Shown here: positions 42,277-49,762 of the stretch, in pieces | Layout: each line of letters opens with the position of its first letter | Position numbering within the stretch: the first letter of the stretch is position 1 | Source: Pseudomonadota bacterium | Lineage (GTDB): Bacteria > Desulfobacterota > Desulfovibrionia > Desulfovibrionales > Desulfovibrionaceae | NCBI GenBank assembly: GCA_023433925.1 | Contig: JAEYTO010000076.1 | Coordinates: 1 to 56,569 of the forward strand | Reading direction: 5' to 3' | Length of the DNA stretch: 56,569 bases | Notes under the pieces: generated by a model | The model's input: only the letters and a program-made list of their open reading frames with translations | Databases searched by the model: none | What the model was told of the DNA's origin: nothing | Position numbers and translations under genes: made by a program

Positions 42277-42529
42277 TGTCGTCTTCCTCGGCGCCGAAGC
42301 GCTGGGCGATGGTCTCCGCCTGGATGGCGGAGAGGATGACGTGGTTGGAGTCCGTGACGATGATGGAGCGCGTCTTGCGGCCCTGGGTGGCGTCGATGAG
42401 GCGGCCGTCGGCCTTGGCCTCCTCGCGCAGGCGGCGCATGGGCGAGGAGGAGGGAGTGACGATGGACACCACGCGCGAGGCGACGACGAAGTTGCCGAAG
42501 CCGATGTTGAGGAGCTTCGTTTTCTGCAT
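42266..42529 (-). CDS. DUF370 / RemA-like protein
   Basis: 87 aa from the ATG at 42529 (MQKTKLLNIGFGNFVVASRV). Matches DUF370, to which Bacillus RemA, a DNA-binding activator of matrix genes, belongs; IVTPSSSPMRRLREEAK, RKTRSIIVTDSNHVILSAIQ and AETIAQRF are typical. In non-Bacillus genomes its role is unclear; it always tends to sit in front of gmk. Here it overlaps gmk by 11 bp and lies 59 bp after yicC. Confidence 0.85.
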   Translation of the reverse strand: MQKTKLLNIGFGNFVVASRVVSIVTPSSSPMRRLREEAKADGRLIDATQGRKTRSIIVTDSNHVILSAIQAETIAQRFGAEEDDNVK

Positions 42530-42588
42530 ACGGATGTCCCTGGGCGGCAGGAGGCCGTGACGAGCGCCGCGTGAAGCGCCGGCCTGCA

Positions 42589-43473
42589 TTACTCGATATT
42601 CTGCACCTGCTCCCGGCACTTTTCAAGCGTGGCCTTGAAGTCCACCACGAAGCGGCTGATCTCCGCATCCTGGCTCTTGGTGCCGCACGTGTTGATCTCG
42701 CGGAAGGTCTCCTGCAAGAGGAAATCGAGCTGACGGCCGACCTCGCCGCCGCCCCGCAGGACCTTGGCCATGCGCGCCAGGTGCATGGACAGGCGGGTCA
42801 GCTCCTCGGACACGTCGAGCTTGTCCGTGAGGATGGCCACCTCCTGGAGCATGCGCTCGTCCGAAATCTCCACCCCGGCCTGCTCGACCATGGCCCTGAT
42901 GCGCTCGGCCAGGACGGCGGTCTTGTCCTGGAGCACCTGGGGCACGCGCTGGCGGATGAGCGCCAGGTTGCGCTCAAGCTCGGTGAAGCGCGACTCCAGG
43001 TCGTTGGCCAGGGCTCGGCCCTCCTGGCTTCGGGACTTGTTCCACACGCGCAGGGCCTCGCGCAGGCTCTCGTCCAGGTCGGCCACGAGCTTGGGGTCGG
43101 GCTCGGCCGCGGACTCCTGCCACAGGGCCTGCAATGACAAGAGGCGGTTGAGGTCCGGCTTGTAGTCCAGGCCGAGGTCCTCGGCCAGCCTGGTCATCTG
43201 GGCGACCATCTGCTTGGCCAGCTCCGTGTTGAGCGATGCCAGGATGGCCGTCTCGGCGCCATGGGGCTGGAAGTGCAGGTGGATGTCCAGGCGGCCGCGC
43301 GAGGCCTCCTCGCGCACGGTGCGCTCCCAATCCGTCTCCTGGCTGCGCAGGGCGTGGGGCGTGCGCCACTTGATGTCCAGGAAGCGGCTGTTGACGCTGC
43401 GGATCTCCCAGGTCAGGGTCCACTGCGGGCTGGTCAGCTCGGCTCGTCCGTATCCGGTCATGCTGCGGGGCAT
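42589..43473 (-). CDS. yicC: YicC/YloC family endoribonuclease
   Basis: 294 aa. YicC proteins form hexamers that cut RNA; in E. coli YicC lowers the small RNA RyhB. Family marks are MPRSMTGYGRAE at the N-terminus, WEIRSVNSRFLDIKWR, REEASRGRLDIHL and, in the DUF1732 end, EVGRQLDFLLQETFREINTCGTKS (split) with a final VVDFKATLEKCREQVQNIE. First gene of the operon with remA, gmk, pyrF and the TPR gene; a promoter and a palindrome lie in its leader. Confidence 0.92.
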   Translation of the reverse strand: MPRSMTGYGRAELTSPQWTLTWEIRSVNSRFLDIKWRTPHALRSQETDWERTVREEASRGRLDIHLHFQPHGAETAILASLNTELAKQMVAQMTRLAEDLGLDYKPDLNRLLSLQALWQESAAEPDPKLVADLDESLREALRVWNKSRSQEGRALANDLESRFTELERNLALIRQRVPQVLQDKTAVLAERIRAMVEQAGVEISDERMLQEVAILTDKLDVSEELTRLSMHLARMAKVLRGGGEVGRQLDFLLQETFREINTCGTKSQDAEISRFVVDFKATLEKCREQVQNIE

Positions 43474-43509
43474 GGGGGCTCTCCGTGTGTCGTGCGTTCC
43501 GTCGGGCCG

Positions 43510-43523
43510 CGCAAACGTTTGCG
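43510..43523. promoter_or_regulatory. PurR/LacI-type operator-like palindrome
   Basis: CGCAAACGTTTGCG, a perfect 14-bp palindrome equal to the core of the E. coli PurR operator consensus (ACGCAAACGTTTGCGT) and to LacI-family half-sites in general. Located 37 bp before the yicC start and about 40 bp downstream of the predicted transcription start. Confidence 0.5.
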
Positions 43524-43569
43524 ACGGCCATGCATGCGCCGGCTTCGGTCATGCAGGCGGCAGTTGCGC

Positions 43570-43598
43570 GCTATACAGGAAAACCGCGCGGCCGTCAG
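43570..43598 (-). promoter_or_regulatory. Candidate sigma-70 promoter of the yicC operon
   Basis: On the minus strand CTGACG (43593-43598), a 17-bp gap and TATAGC (43570-43575); four of six matches in each box. About 97 bp from the yicC start. Confidence 0.45.
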
Positions 43599-43769
43599 CC
43601 CTCAAAGGCCGGGAGGAGCCGTTTTTCGAGGCTGAGCAACGTGCTGATGAACCGGGCGGCGTCGCCTCCCCAGACCCGACTCACCAGGGTTCGCTCCTGA
43701 TAAAGTGGCCCTTGGGGCCCGTATTCCATTGGAGAACAGCTCCAGCCAGGCGGCTCGCTGTCGCCTCTG

Positions 43770-45077
43770 TCAGGAGCCGGCGGGCAGCGGGTCGAGCACG
43801 ACGCGGCCGTCCTCCACGCCGCGAGGCCGGCCCAAGGCGATGGAGCCCGGCGCGGCCTCGGCCGGCGCGCTCGTGAACCAGCACTCGGCGTAGTATTCGC
43901 AGACTCCGGCCCGGCCCTTGCCCTTGCCGGCGAGTTCCAGGGCCACGCTCAACCGCTCCATGGACGTCAGCCGCCCGGCGAATTCCGCCTGCTTCCGCTC
44001 GGCCAGCTCGCGCAAAAGGCGCGTGCGCCGGGTCTTCTCGGTCTCGGCCACCTGGCCGGGCATGGACGCGGCGCGCGTGCCCGGCCGCCGCGAGTAGGGG
44101 AAGACGTGGGCATAGGTCAGGGGCAGGCGGGCCACGGCGTTCAGCGTCTCCTCCAAGTGGCGTTCCCCCTCGCCGGGGAAGCCGGCCAGCAGGTCCGCGC
44201 CCAGGGCGAACACGGGCCAGACGCCGGCCAGCTCGCGCAGGAAGCCCTCGACATCCTCGGGGCCGTAATGGCCGCGGTTCATGGCCTTCAGTACCTCGGG
44301 AGCGAGGCTTTGCAGGGACAGGTGCAGGTGCGGGCAGATCAGCCGCGAGGCGGCCAGGGCGTCCAGGGCCTTGGGGCCGAGCTGGCCGGGGTCCAGGGAA
44401 CTCAGGCGCAATCGGGCCTGCCCGGCCCACTCCGGGGCCAGTTCGGCGTCGAGCAGGCCCAGCAGATCCCACAGATCGATTCCTTCCGGCAGGTCGCGGC
44501 CGAAGTGGCGCAGGTTGATGCCGCCGAGCACGAGCTCGCGGTGGCCGGCGGCCAGGAGCCGCCGGACCTCGGCCAGGATGTCGGCCACGGGCCGGCTGCG
44601 GCTCGGGCCGCGACTCAGGGGCACGATGCAGAAGGCGCAGCCGTGGGAGCAGCCGTCCTGGATCTTGAGCACGGGCCGCGCGCGCTGGAAATGGGAGATG
44701 GATAGCGGCGGGAATTCCGAATCCGGCAGGGCCGGGCCGAGTTCCGGATAGAAGGCCAGCCCGGCCTTATGGCCGCGCCCGACAACCAGACTCACGCCCG
44801 GCAGATCGGCCAGTTCGTCGGCCAGGATCTGAGCCGCGCAGCCCGCGATGACGATCTCGGCTCCGGGGTTGCTCCGGCGCGCTTGGCGGACCAGGGCGCG
44901 CAGGGCCTGCACGGCGCGGCCCGTGACCGCGCACGAGTTGATCAGGACCAACCCGGCGCGCTCAAGGTCCGCCTCGATCCAGTCCCTGGCCAGCCATGCC
45001 TCGCGCAGGGCCTGGCTCTCGTACTGGTTGATCCTGCACCCCAGGGTGCGGATGGCGAAGGTGCGCTTATCGCTCAT
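43770..45077 (-). CDS. mtaB: tRNA (N6-threonylcarbamoyladenosine-37)-C2-methylthiotransferase MtaB-like
   Basis: 435 aa from the ATG at 45077; 45089 is an alternative. A radical-SAM methylthiotransferase that adds a methylthio group to t6A37 of tRNA. The N-terminal UPF0004 domain has TLGCRINQYES, NSCAVT and GCAAQ, giving three cluster cysteines. The radical-SAM motif CSHGCAFC (CxxxCxxC) follows, then LVLGGINLRHFG and ADLLAGFPGEGE. The C-terminal segment ending in LDPLPAGS is TRAM-like. MtaB rather than MiaB is chosen from LGCRINQYE and RxPGTRAA. A gap of 296 bp separates it from yicC, so it is probably transcribed alone or from its own promoter. Confidence 0.88.
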   Translation of the reverse strand: MSDKRTFAIRTLGCRINQYESQALREAWLARDWIEADLERAGLVLINSCAVTGRAVQALRALVRQARRSNPGAEIVIAGCAAQILADELADLPGVSLVVGRGHKAGLAFYPELGPALPDSEFPPLSISHFQRARPVLKIQDGCSHGCAFCIVPLSRGPSRSRPVADILAEVRRLLAAGHRELVLGGINLRHFGRDLPEGIDLWDLLGLLDAELAPEWAGQARLRLSSLDPGQLGPKALDALAASRLICPHLHLSLQSLAPEVLKAMNRGHYGPEDVEGFLRELAGVWPVFALGADLLAGFPGEGERHLEETLNAVARLPLTYAHVFPYSRRPGTRAASMPGQVAETEKTRRTRLLRELAERKQAEFAGRLTSMERLSVALELAGKGKGRAGVCEYYAECWFTSAPAEAAPGSIALGRPRGVEDGRVVLDPLPAGS

Positions 45078-45142
45078 GCCTGTTCCCATTCCGCCGGACG
45101 CGCCGGCGTGCTATCCTGGCCAGGATCGCAACGGAGGACGTC

Positions 45143-45772
45143 ATGACCGCCCCACGCGCCCATATGGCCCTGACTTGTCCAAATCGGCTTGCGGATGGAC
45201 AGGGAAGGGGGCTGCCTTCCCAGGGCCAGCCAGCGCGAGGTTTCGCTCGGAGCGCCGGCTCCAGGCAAAGCGCGTTTCCATGGCGTGTGGCCATGATCCT
45301 CGCGACCTTGGCCTGCCTTGCCGGTTGCGGCGGTTACTACAAGGGCAATCTGGCCCTGAACCGGGGCGACCACGCCGAGGGCGCCAGGCTCCTGGAGCAG
45401 TCCGTGGCCAATCACCCGGACTGGGCCAACGCGCGCATCGATCTGGGCCGGGCCTACCTGTACCTCGGCCGCGACGAGGAGGCCAGGGAACAGCTCGCCC
45501 TGGCCGCCGACATGGACCCTTCGGCCTGGCGCTCGACCTACTACCTGGCCGTGACCGACATCGTGGCCGGTCGTGGCTGGCAGGGCCTGGAGCGTTTCGC
45601 CGAATCGACCTACCCGCTGGAGCTGGATATGAAGCGGGACATCGTGAACATGACCGCGACCCTGGCCCGGCTGGGCCTGCCGCGCCGGGAATTCCTGGAC
45701 GCGGCCAGGCGGGTGCTCAACGAGGCCGACCGGAGGCAGAAGATGCGGGACATCCGCCTGGGCGGCGATTGA
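45143..45772 (+). CDS. TPR-containing lipoprotein
   Basis: 209 aa. The start at 45143 is supported by GGAGG six bases ahead. The hydrophobic signal WRVAMILATLACLAGC has a lipobox with Cys62, but it is preceded by about 45 residues, which is unusual; an internal start at 45287 or 45293 would give a normal lipoprotein signal but lacks a ribosome site. The mature part (GGYYKGNLALNRGDHAEGARLL, in two TPR-like repeats to LAADMDPSAW) suggests a periplasmic scaffold. The only plus-strand gene in this part of the window; followed by the dispersed repeat. Confidence 0.7.
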   Translation: MTAPRAHMALTCPNRLADGQGRGLPSQGQPARGFARSAGSRQSAFPWRVAMILATLACLAGCGGYYKGNLALNRGDHAEGARLLEQSVANHPDWANARIDLGRAYLYLGRDEEAREQLALAADMDPSAWRSTYYLAVTDIVAGRGWQGLERFAESTYPLELDMKRDIVNMTATLARLGLPRREFLDAARRVLNEADRRQKMRDIRLGGD

Positions 45773-45785
45773 GGCCCGGCCGCCC

Positions 45786-45905
45786 GGATCATTTTGCTTC
45801 TGAAAATGCTTTGCAAGCCATGCGGCGGCCTGGCTTGCCGCCGCGCGGGCGCAGGTGCGATTCACTTGCGCCGTCAACGCCGAAGCGAGCGTCTTGAAGT
45901 CAATC
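45786..45905 (-). repeat. Dispersed ~118-bp intergenic element, copy 2 (inverted)
   Basis: Reverse complement of the element at 20855-20970, about 80 percent alike. The internal hairpin is retained with some changes (GCAAGCCAGGC / GCATGGCTTGC). Like copy 1 it lies between two convergent genes (45143-45772 and PilZ). Confidence 0.8.
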
Positions 45906-45936
45906 CGCCCTGGCAGCCTGTTGAAAAATAGGTTGA

Positions 45937-45955
45937 GCGGGCCGGGATGGCCCGC
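45937..45955 (-). terminator. Terminator of the PilZ gene
   Basis: Stem GCGGGCC/GGCCCGC with loop ATCCC on the minus strand, followed by TCAACCTATTTTT. About 75 bp after the PilZ stop. Confidence 0.7.
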
Positions 45956-46030
45956 CGAATGCGCACAGGCGCGCGGCATCCATGAGCAATGCTTGAGCTT
46001 TGCTCAAATATTGCGAAGTTGAACAATCTG

Positions 46031-46372
46031 CTACAGACGCACGAATTCGGCGCTCATGCCCAGCTCGGCCAGGGACACGCCCAGGGACGGCTCGAAGCGC
46101 GCGCCCAGGGTCGCGCCATCGCGCCAGCGCACCTCGCAAGCCCTGCCCTGGAGCATGGCCGCGATGGCCTCCTCGCAGCGGACCACGGTCAAGGCCCGGC
46201 AGGCGGCGAAACGCGCGGCGTCGCCGGGCTCGACGAACTCCAGGCGCAGGCCGAAGGGGCTTATGTCCTGGATGCGGCACACGGCCTGGGCTCCGCTGCC
46301 GTCGCTGACGACCACTTCCGCGAGATTGGCGGAGGCCAGGCGAGGCGAGGCCCTGCGTTCGTGCGTGCTCAT
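46031..46372 (-). CDS. PilZ domain protein
   Basis: 113 aa, single domain. The c-di-GMP binding pattern is present: ERRASPR at residues 5-11 (RxxxR) and later IQDISPFGLRLEF (D/NxSxxG). PilZ proteins read the second messenger c-di-GMP and act on motility or exopolysaccharide systems. Stand-alone, 89 bp downstream of mnmA on the same strand. Partner unknown. Confidence 0.82.
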   Translation of the reverse strand: MSTHERRASPRLASANLAEVVVSDGSGAQAVCRIQDISPFGLRLEFVEPGDAARFAACRALTVVRCEEAIAAMLQGRACEVRWRDGATLGARFEPSLGVSLAELGMSAEFVRL

Positions 46373-46461
46373 GCTTCATGCCCCTGCGCTGAGTGATTCA
46401 ACCTACGGTAGCGCGCTGCCCCCTGTCTGGCAATGCCCCAGCCGGCCAGCCGGCCTGGCCC

Positions 46462-47544
46462 TCAATCCGCCCCTGGGTCCGAGATGATCCCGCCGGCCAG
46501 GAGGGCGCCCGCCTCGTCGTAGGCCGCGGCCACCTGGCCGGGCGCGGGCCGTTCGTGCGGCTCCAGGAACTCGAAGGCCAGCCCGTCCCCGGAATCCCGC
46601 ACCCTGGCCGGCGCGGGCTCCTGGCGGTAGCGCGTCTTGACCAGCACGAGTTCGGGCCACAACGCCCGGTCCACCAGGACATTGACCTCGCGCGCCAGGC
46701 AGCCGGACGAGGCCAGCCCGGCCTTGGGGCCGACCACGAGCGCGTTGCGCCCAACGTCCTTGCGCAGCACGTACAGCGGCTCGGACCAGGCCACACCCAG
46801 GCCCCTGCGCTGGCCGACCGTGTAGCGCCACAGCCCCTCGTGCCGGCCGACAACCTTGCCGTCCTCCATCTCCATCGTTCCCGGTTCGGGCAGCTCCACG
46901 CCGCGCGCCTTCAGGAAGGCCTTGTAGTCGTCGTTGGCGATGAAGCAGACCTCCTGGCTTTCCAGGGGCAAGGGCGGCTTGATTCCCCGCGCCTCCAGGG
47001 CCGGGGCCACGTCGGCCTTGCGCCACGCGCCGAGCGGGAAGACGGCCTTTTCCAGCCGCGCCCTCGGCACCAGGGCCAAGAAATAACTTTGGTCCTTGGT
47101 CGTATCCAAGCCCCGGCGCAGGCACAGGCCGTAGCGCGGGTCATGCTCCAGCCGCGCGTAATGGCCCGTGGCGATGCGCGAAGCGCCGAACTCCCGCGCC
47201 GCCCGGTCGAAGAGCAGCCCGAACTTGAGGCGCGGGTTGCACAGGGCGCAGGGGTTGGGCGTGCGGCCGGACTGGTACTCGGTAACGAAAGGCGCGACCA
47301 CGAGCCGCTCGAAGTCTGCGCGCAAATCGAGCACGCGCAGCTCCACGCCAAGCTGCCTGCACACCCTTAGCAGGGGTGCGCCAAGCCGCGCGTCTTGTTC
47401 GATGGAGGGCCATTCACCGGGAAGAAAGCGCGCGTGCACGGCCACGACATCGTGGCCCTGCTCCTTGAGTAGCGCCAGGGCCAGCAGGCTGTCGCGGCCG
47501 CCGCTCACGGCCACGGCGATGGGGTCAGTTCGCGTGGGCGTCAT
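46462..47544 (-). CDS. mnmA: tRNA-specific 2-thiouridylase MnmA
   Basis: 360 aa. MnmA makes s2U34 in tRNA for Lys, Glu and Gln. The PP-loop reads AVSGGRDS (residues about 12-19), where an Arg stands in place of the usual Val (SGGVDS). Catalytic Cys residues are in NPCALCNPRLKFG and SQEVCFI; further marks ATGHYARL, KDQSYFLALV, GQRRGLGVAW and LYVLRKD. Complete in length. Upstream gap of 300 bp filled with repeats separates it from gatA. Confidence 0.92.
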   Translation of the reverse strand: MTPTRTDPIAVAVSGGRDSLLALALLKEQGHDVVAVHARFLPGEWPSIEQDARLGAPLLRVCRQLGVELRVLDLRADFERLVVAPFVTEYQSGRTPNPCALCNPRLKFGLLFDRAAREFGASRIATGHYARLEHDPRYGLCLRRGLDTTKDQSYFLALVPRARLEKAVFPLGAWRKADVAPALEARGIKPPLPLESQEVCFIANDDYKAFLKARGVELPEPGTMEMEDGKVVGRHEGLWRYTVGQRRGLGVAWSEPLYVLRKDVGRNALVVGPKAGLASSGCLAREVNVLVDRALWPELVLVKTRYRQEPAPARVRDSGDGLAFEFLEPHERPAPGQVAAAYDEAGALLAGGIISDPGAD

Positions 47545-47577
47545 GGTATGTGGTGGATTGAAGAGTGCCTCCGGCGG

Positions 47578-47600
47578 CCGGGGGAAATGATTTCCCCCGG
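47578..47600. repeat. Dispersed hairpin with trailing T-run, copy near mnmA
   Basis: CCGGGGGAAA-TGA-TTTCCCCCGG, followed by ACCCCCTCGGTTTTTGAA. Same plan as 32874-32894. Confidence 0.65.
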
Positions 47601-47781
47601 ACCCCCTCGGTTTTTGAAAGCAGGCGTTCAGAATTCATGCTGGGTGATCCTTCGAGGGATGCCGCCTGGGACTCGTGCCAAGGCTCGCTCCTGCATTTTC
47701 AGTTTCGCCGGAGATGGAAAACGTCCCGGCGCGGATGCGGCTCGAGTCTTCGAGGGCCGCGGCCGCGCCGGAAAAAGGGTT

Positions 47782-47801
47782 CCAAGGGGCGCGCCCCTTG
47801 G
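47782..47801. repeat. 20-bp perfect palindrome
   Basis: CCAAGGGGCGCGCCCCTTGG. Lies 12 bp from the hairpin at 47813-47839, which it may extend as a tandem structure after gatA. Confidence 0.6.
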
Positions 47802-47812
47802 CGGGTGAGAGC

Positions 47813-47839
47813 CCGAGAGAGGGCGGCGCCCTCTCTCGG
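47813..47839 (-). terminator. Hairpin after gatA (twin of 49434-49460)
   Basis: A 12-bp stem CCGAGAGAGGGC/GCCCTCTCTCGG with loop GGC, 10 bp past the gatA stop. An almost identical hairpin (loop AGC) lies between gatC and gatA. Confidence 0.65.
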
Positions 47840-47848
47840 TATTCGTCT

Positions 47849-49318
47849 TTACGCCAGTCCCTTGGGCTCGGGCAGCGGCCTGATCTCCTTCTCCAGACTC
47901 CGCGCCACGCCCAGAATCTTCTCCTCGCCCCAGGCCGGACCGAGGACTTGCAGGCCCACGGGCAGGCCGCTGTCTTTTCCAAGCCCCACGGGCAGGCTCA
48001 GGCCGGGCAGGCCGGCCAGGTTGAGCGAGATGGTGAAAATGTCCATGAGGTACATCTGGAGCGGGTCGGCGGTCTTGTCGCCCAGAGGGAAGGCCGCCGT
48101 GGGGCAGGTCGGGCCGCAGATGACGTCGCACTGCCCGAAGGCCTGCTCGAAGTCCTGGCGGATGAGCCGGCGCACCTGGGCGGCCTTGCGGTAGTAGGCG
48201 TCGTAGTAGCCCGAGGAGAGCACATAGGTGCCGATGATGATGCGGCGCTGCACCTCGTCGCCGAAGCCCTTGCTGCGCGTCTGCTTGTACATGTCCAGCA
48301 GGCTGCCGGCCTCCTTGTCGCGGAAGCCGTAGCGCACGCCGTCGAAGCGGGCCAGGTTGGAGGAGGCCTCGGCCATGGCGATGATGTAGTAGGTGGCGAT
48401 GGCGTAATCCGTGTGCGGCAGGGACACGGGCACCAGCTCCGCGCCCAGGCCCTTGGCCGTGTCCACGGCGGCCTGGCACAGCTCGCGCACTTCGGGAGCC
48501 AGCCCCTCGCCCCAGTATTCCTTGGGCAGGCCGATGCGCAGGCCCTTGAGGCCGCCGGCCTTGGCCACGGCCGCCTGGTAGTCGGGCACGGGCAGGTCCA
48601 TGGACGTGGAGTCGCGCGGGTCATGACCGGCGATGGCCTGGAGCACGGCGGCGGCGTCGGCCACGGAGCGGGTCATGGGGCCGATCTGGTCCAGGGACGA
48701 GCCGTAGGCCACCAGGCCGTAGCGCGAGACGCGGCCGTAGGTGGGCTTGACGCCCACCGTGCCGCAGAAGGACGCGGGCAGGCGGATGGAGCCGCCGGTG
48801 TCCGTGCCCAAGGCGGCGAAGGCCTGGCCCGTGGCCACGCAGGCTCCCGAGCCGCCGCTGGAGCCGCCGGGCACGCGCGAGAGGTCCCAGGGGTTGCGCG
48901 TGGGCTTGAAGGCCGAGTTCTCGTTGGACGAGCCCATGGCGAACTCGTCCATGTTGGCCTTGGCCAGGATGACCGCTCCGGCTTCCTTGAGCCGGGCCAC
49001 GGCCGTGGCGTCGAAGGGCGGCTTGAAGCCTTCCAGGATGCGCGAGCCGCAGGTCGTGGGCAGGTCTTTGGTGGTCAGCGCGTCCTTGATGATCACGGGC
49101 ACGCCCCAAAGAGACCTGGACGGGTCCGGGCCGGCCTTGTCCAGGGCCTCGGCGGCGGCCAGGGCGCCCTCGGCGTCCACGTGCAGCAGGGCCTGCATCT
49201 TGGGCTCGGTGGCCTCGATGCGCGCCAGGCAGGCCCGCACGGCCTCGACCGCCGTCAATTCGCCCGCGGCCAGCAGGCCGCGCAGCTCGGTAAGCGTCTT
49301 GTGTATCAGGTCAGCCAT
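47849..49318 (-). CDS. gatA: Aspartyl/glutamyl-tRNA amidotransferase subunit A
   Basis: 489 aa. GatA is the amidase of GatCAB, which converts Glu-tRNA(Gln) and/or Asp-tRNA(Asn) to the amide form and supplies ammonia from glutamine. The amidase triad segments are present: VPVIIKDALTTKD (Lys), GGSSGGSGACVATG (cis-Ser) and GTDTGGSIRLPASFCG (Ser nucleophile). The start MADLIHKTLTELR is typical. gatC lies 159 bp upstream across a hairpin; gatB is not in the window. Confidence 0.96.
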   Translation of the reverse strand: MADLIHKTLTELRGLLAAGELTAVEAVRACLARIEATEPKMQALLHVDAEGALAAAEALDKAGPDPSRSLWGVPVIIKDALTTKDLPTTCGSRILEGFKPPFDATAVARLKEAGAVILAKANMDEFAMGSSNENSAFKPTRNPWDLSRVPGGSSGGSGACVATGQAFAALGTDTGGSIRLPASFCGTVGVKPTYGRVSRYGLVAYGSSLDQIGPMTRSVADAAAVLQAIAGHDPRDSTSMDLPVPDYQAAVAKAGGLKGLRIGLPKEYWGEGLAPEVRELCQAAVDTAKGLGAELVPVSLPHTDYAIATYYIIAMAEASSNLARFDGVRYGFRDKEAGSLLDMYKQTRSKGFGDEVQRRIIIGTYVLSSGYYDAYYRKAAQVRRLIRQDFEQAFGQCDVICGPTCPTAAFPLGDKTADPLQMYLMDIFTISLNLAGLPGLSLPVGLGKDSGLPVGLQVLGPAWGEEKILGVARSLEKEIRPLPEPKGLA

Positions 49319-49433
49319 TCGCCTTGTCCTTGCTTACGGCAACTTGCAATCAAGCCGAAAATCGTTGTCGTCCCGCCTGAAACCATGGGGTCCAGGGGGC
49401 CCTTGTCAGATAGTGGCCCTGGCCGGAGAGCGT

Positions 49434-49460
49434 CCGAGAGAGGGCAGCGCCCTCTCTCGG
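49434..49460 (-). repeat. Hairpin between gatC and gatA (twin of 47813-47839)
   Basis: CCGAGAGAGGGC-AGC-GCCCTCTCTCGG, 17 bp after the gatC stop in reading direction and 115 bp before gatA. It may lower transcription into gatA, or mark a repeat inserted into the operon. Confidence 0.65.
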
Positions 49461-49477
49461 TTGAATTGCATAGCGCC

Positions 49478-49762
49478 CTAAACGATGCGGGGCACGATAA
49501 AGAACTCGCCGTCTGTCTGGGGCGCGTTGGCCAGGATCTCCTCGCGGGTGAACTCCTTGGCCACCACGTCCTCGCGGCAGGGCGTGGGCTTGTCCACCGG
49601 GCTGTAGAGGGGCTCCACGGCCGAGGTGTCCAGCTCGCCGAGCTTGTCCATGTAGGCCAGCACGTCGCCGAGCTGCTCGGCGAACAGGGCGAGCTTGTCC
49701 TCGGCCAGGTCCAGCCTGGCCAGGGAGGCGATCCTGGCCACGGCATCGGGCGTTATCTTCAT
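49478..49762 (-). CDS. gatC: Aspartyl/glutamyl-tRNA amidotransferase subunit C
   Basis: 94 aa. Small GatCAB subunit that wraps the A-B interface. Visible marks: VARIASLARLDL near the N-terminus, LADELGDVLAYMDKLGELD-like helix (FAEQLGDVLAYMDKL), DTSAVEPLYSP, then REDVVAKEFTREEILANAPQ and EFFIVPRIV at the end. Start overlaps the stop of the upstream LppC-like gene by 4 bp (ATGA), so the two are coupled. Confidence 0.93.
   Translation of the reverse strand: MKITPDAVARIASLARLDLAEDKLALFAEQLGDVLAYMDKLGELDTSAVEPLYSPVDKPTPCREDVVAKEFTREEILANAPQTDGEFFIVPRIV

Larger units (their letters stand above)
43474..43769. other. Leader and promoter region of the yicC operon
   Basis: No gene in this 296-bp gap between the mtaB stop and the yicC start. 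It carries the promoter at 43570-43598, the palindrome at 43510-43523 and nothing else that I recognise. Confidence 0.5.
47545..47848. other. Repeat-filled gap between mnmA and gatA
   Basis: No gene. Three hairpins (47578-47600, 47782-47801, 47813-47839) and a short sequence GAAAAAGGGTTCCAAGG-type filler; all resemble Desulfovibrio-style intergenic repeat modules. gatA reads into it from the right, so the last hairpin likely terminates gatA. Confidence 0.55.
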
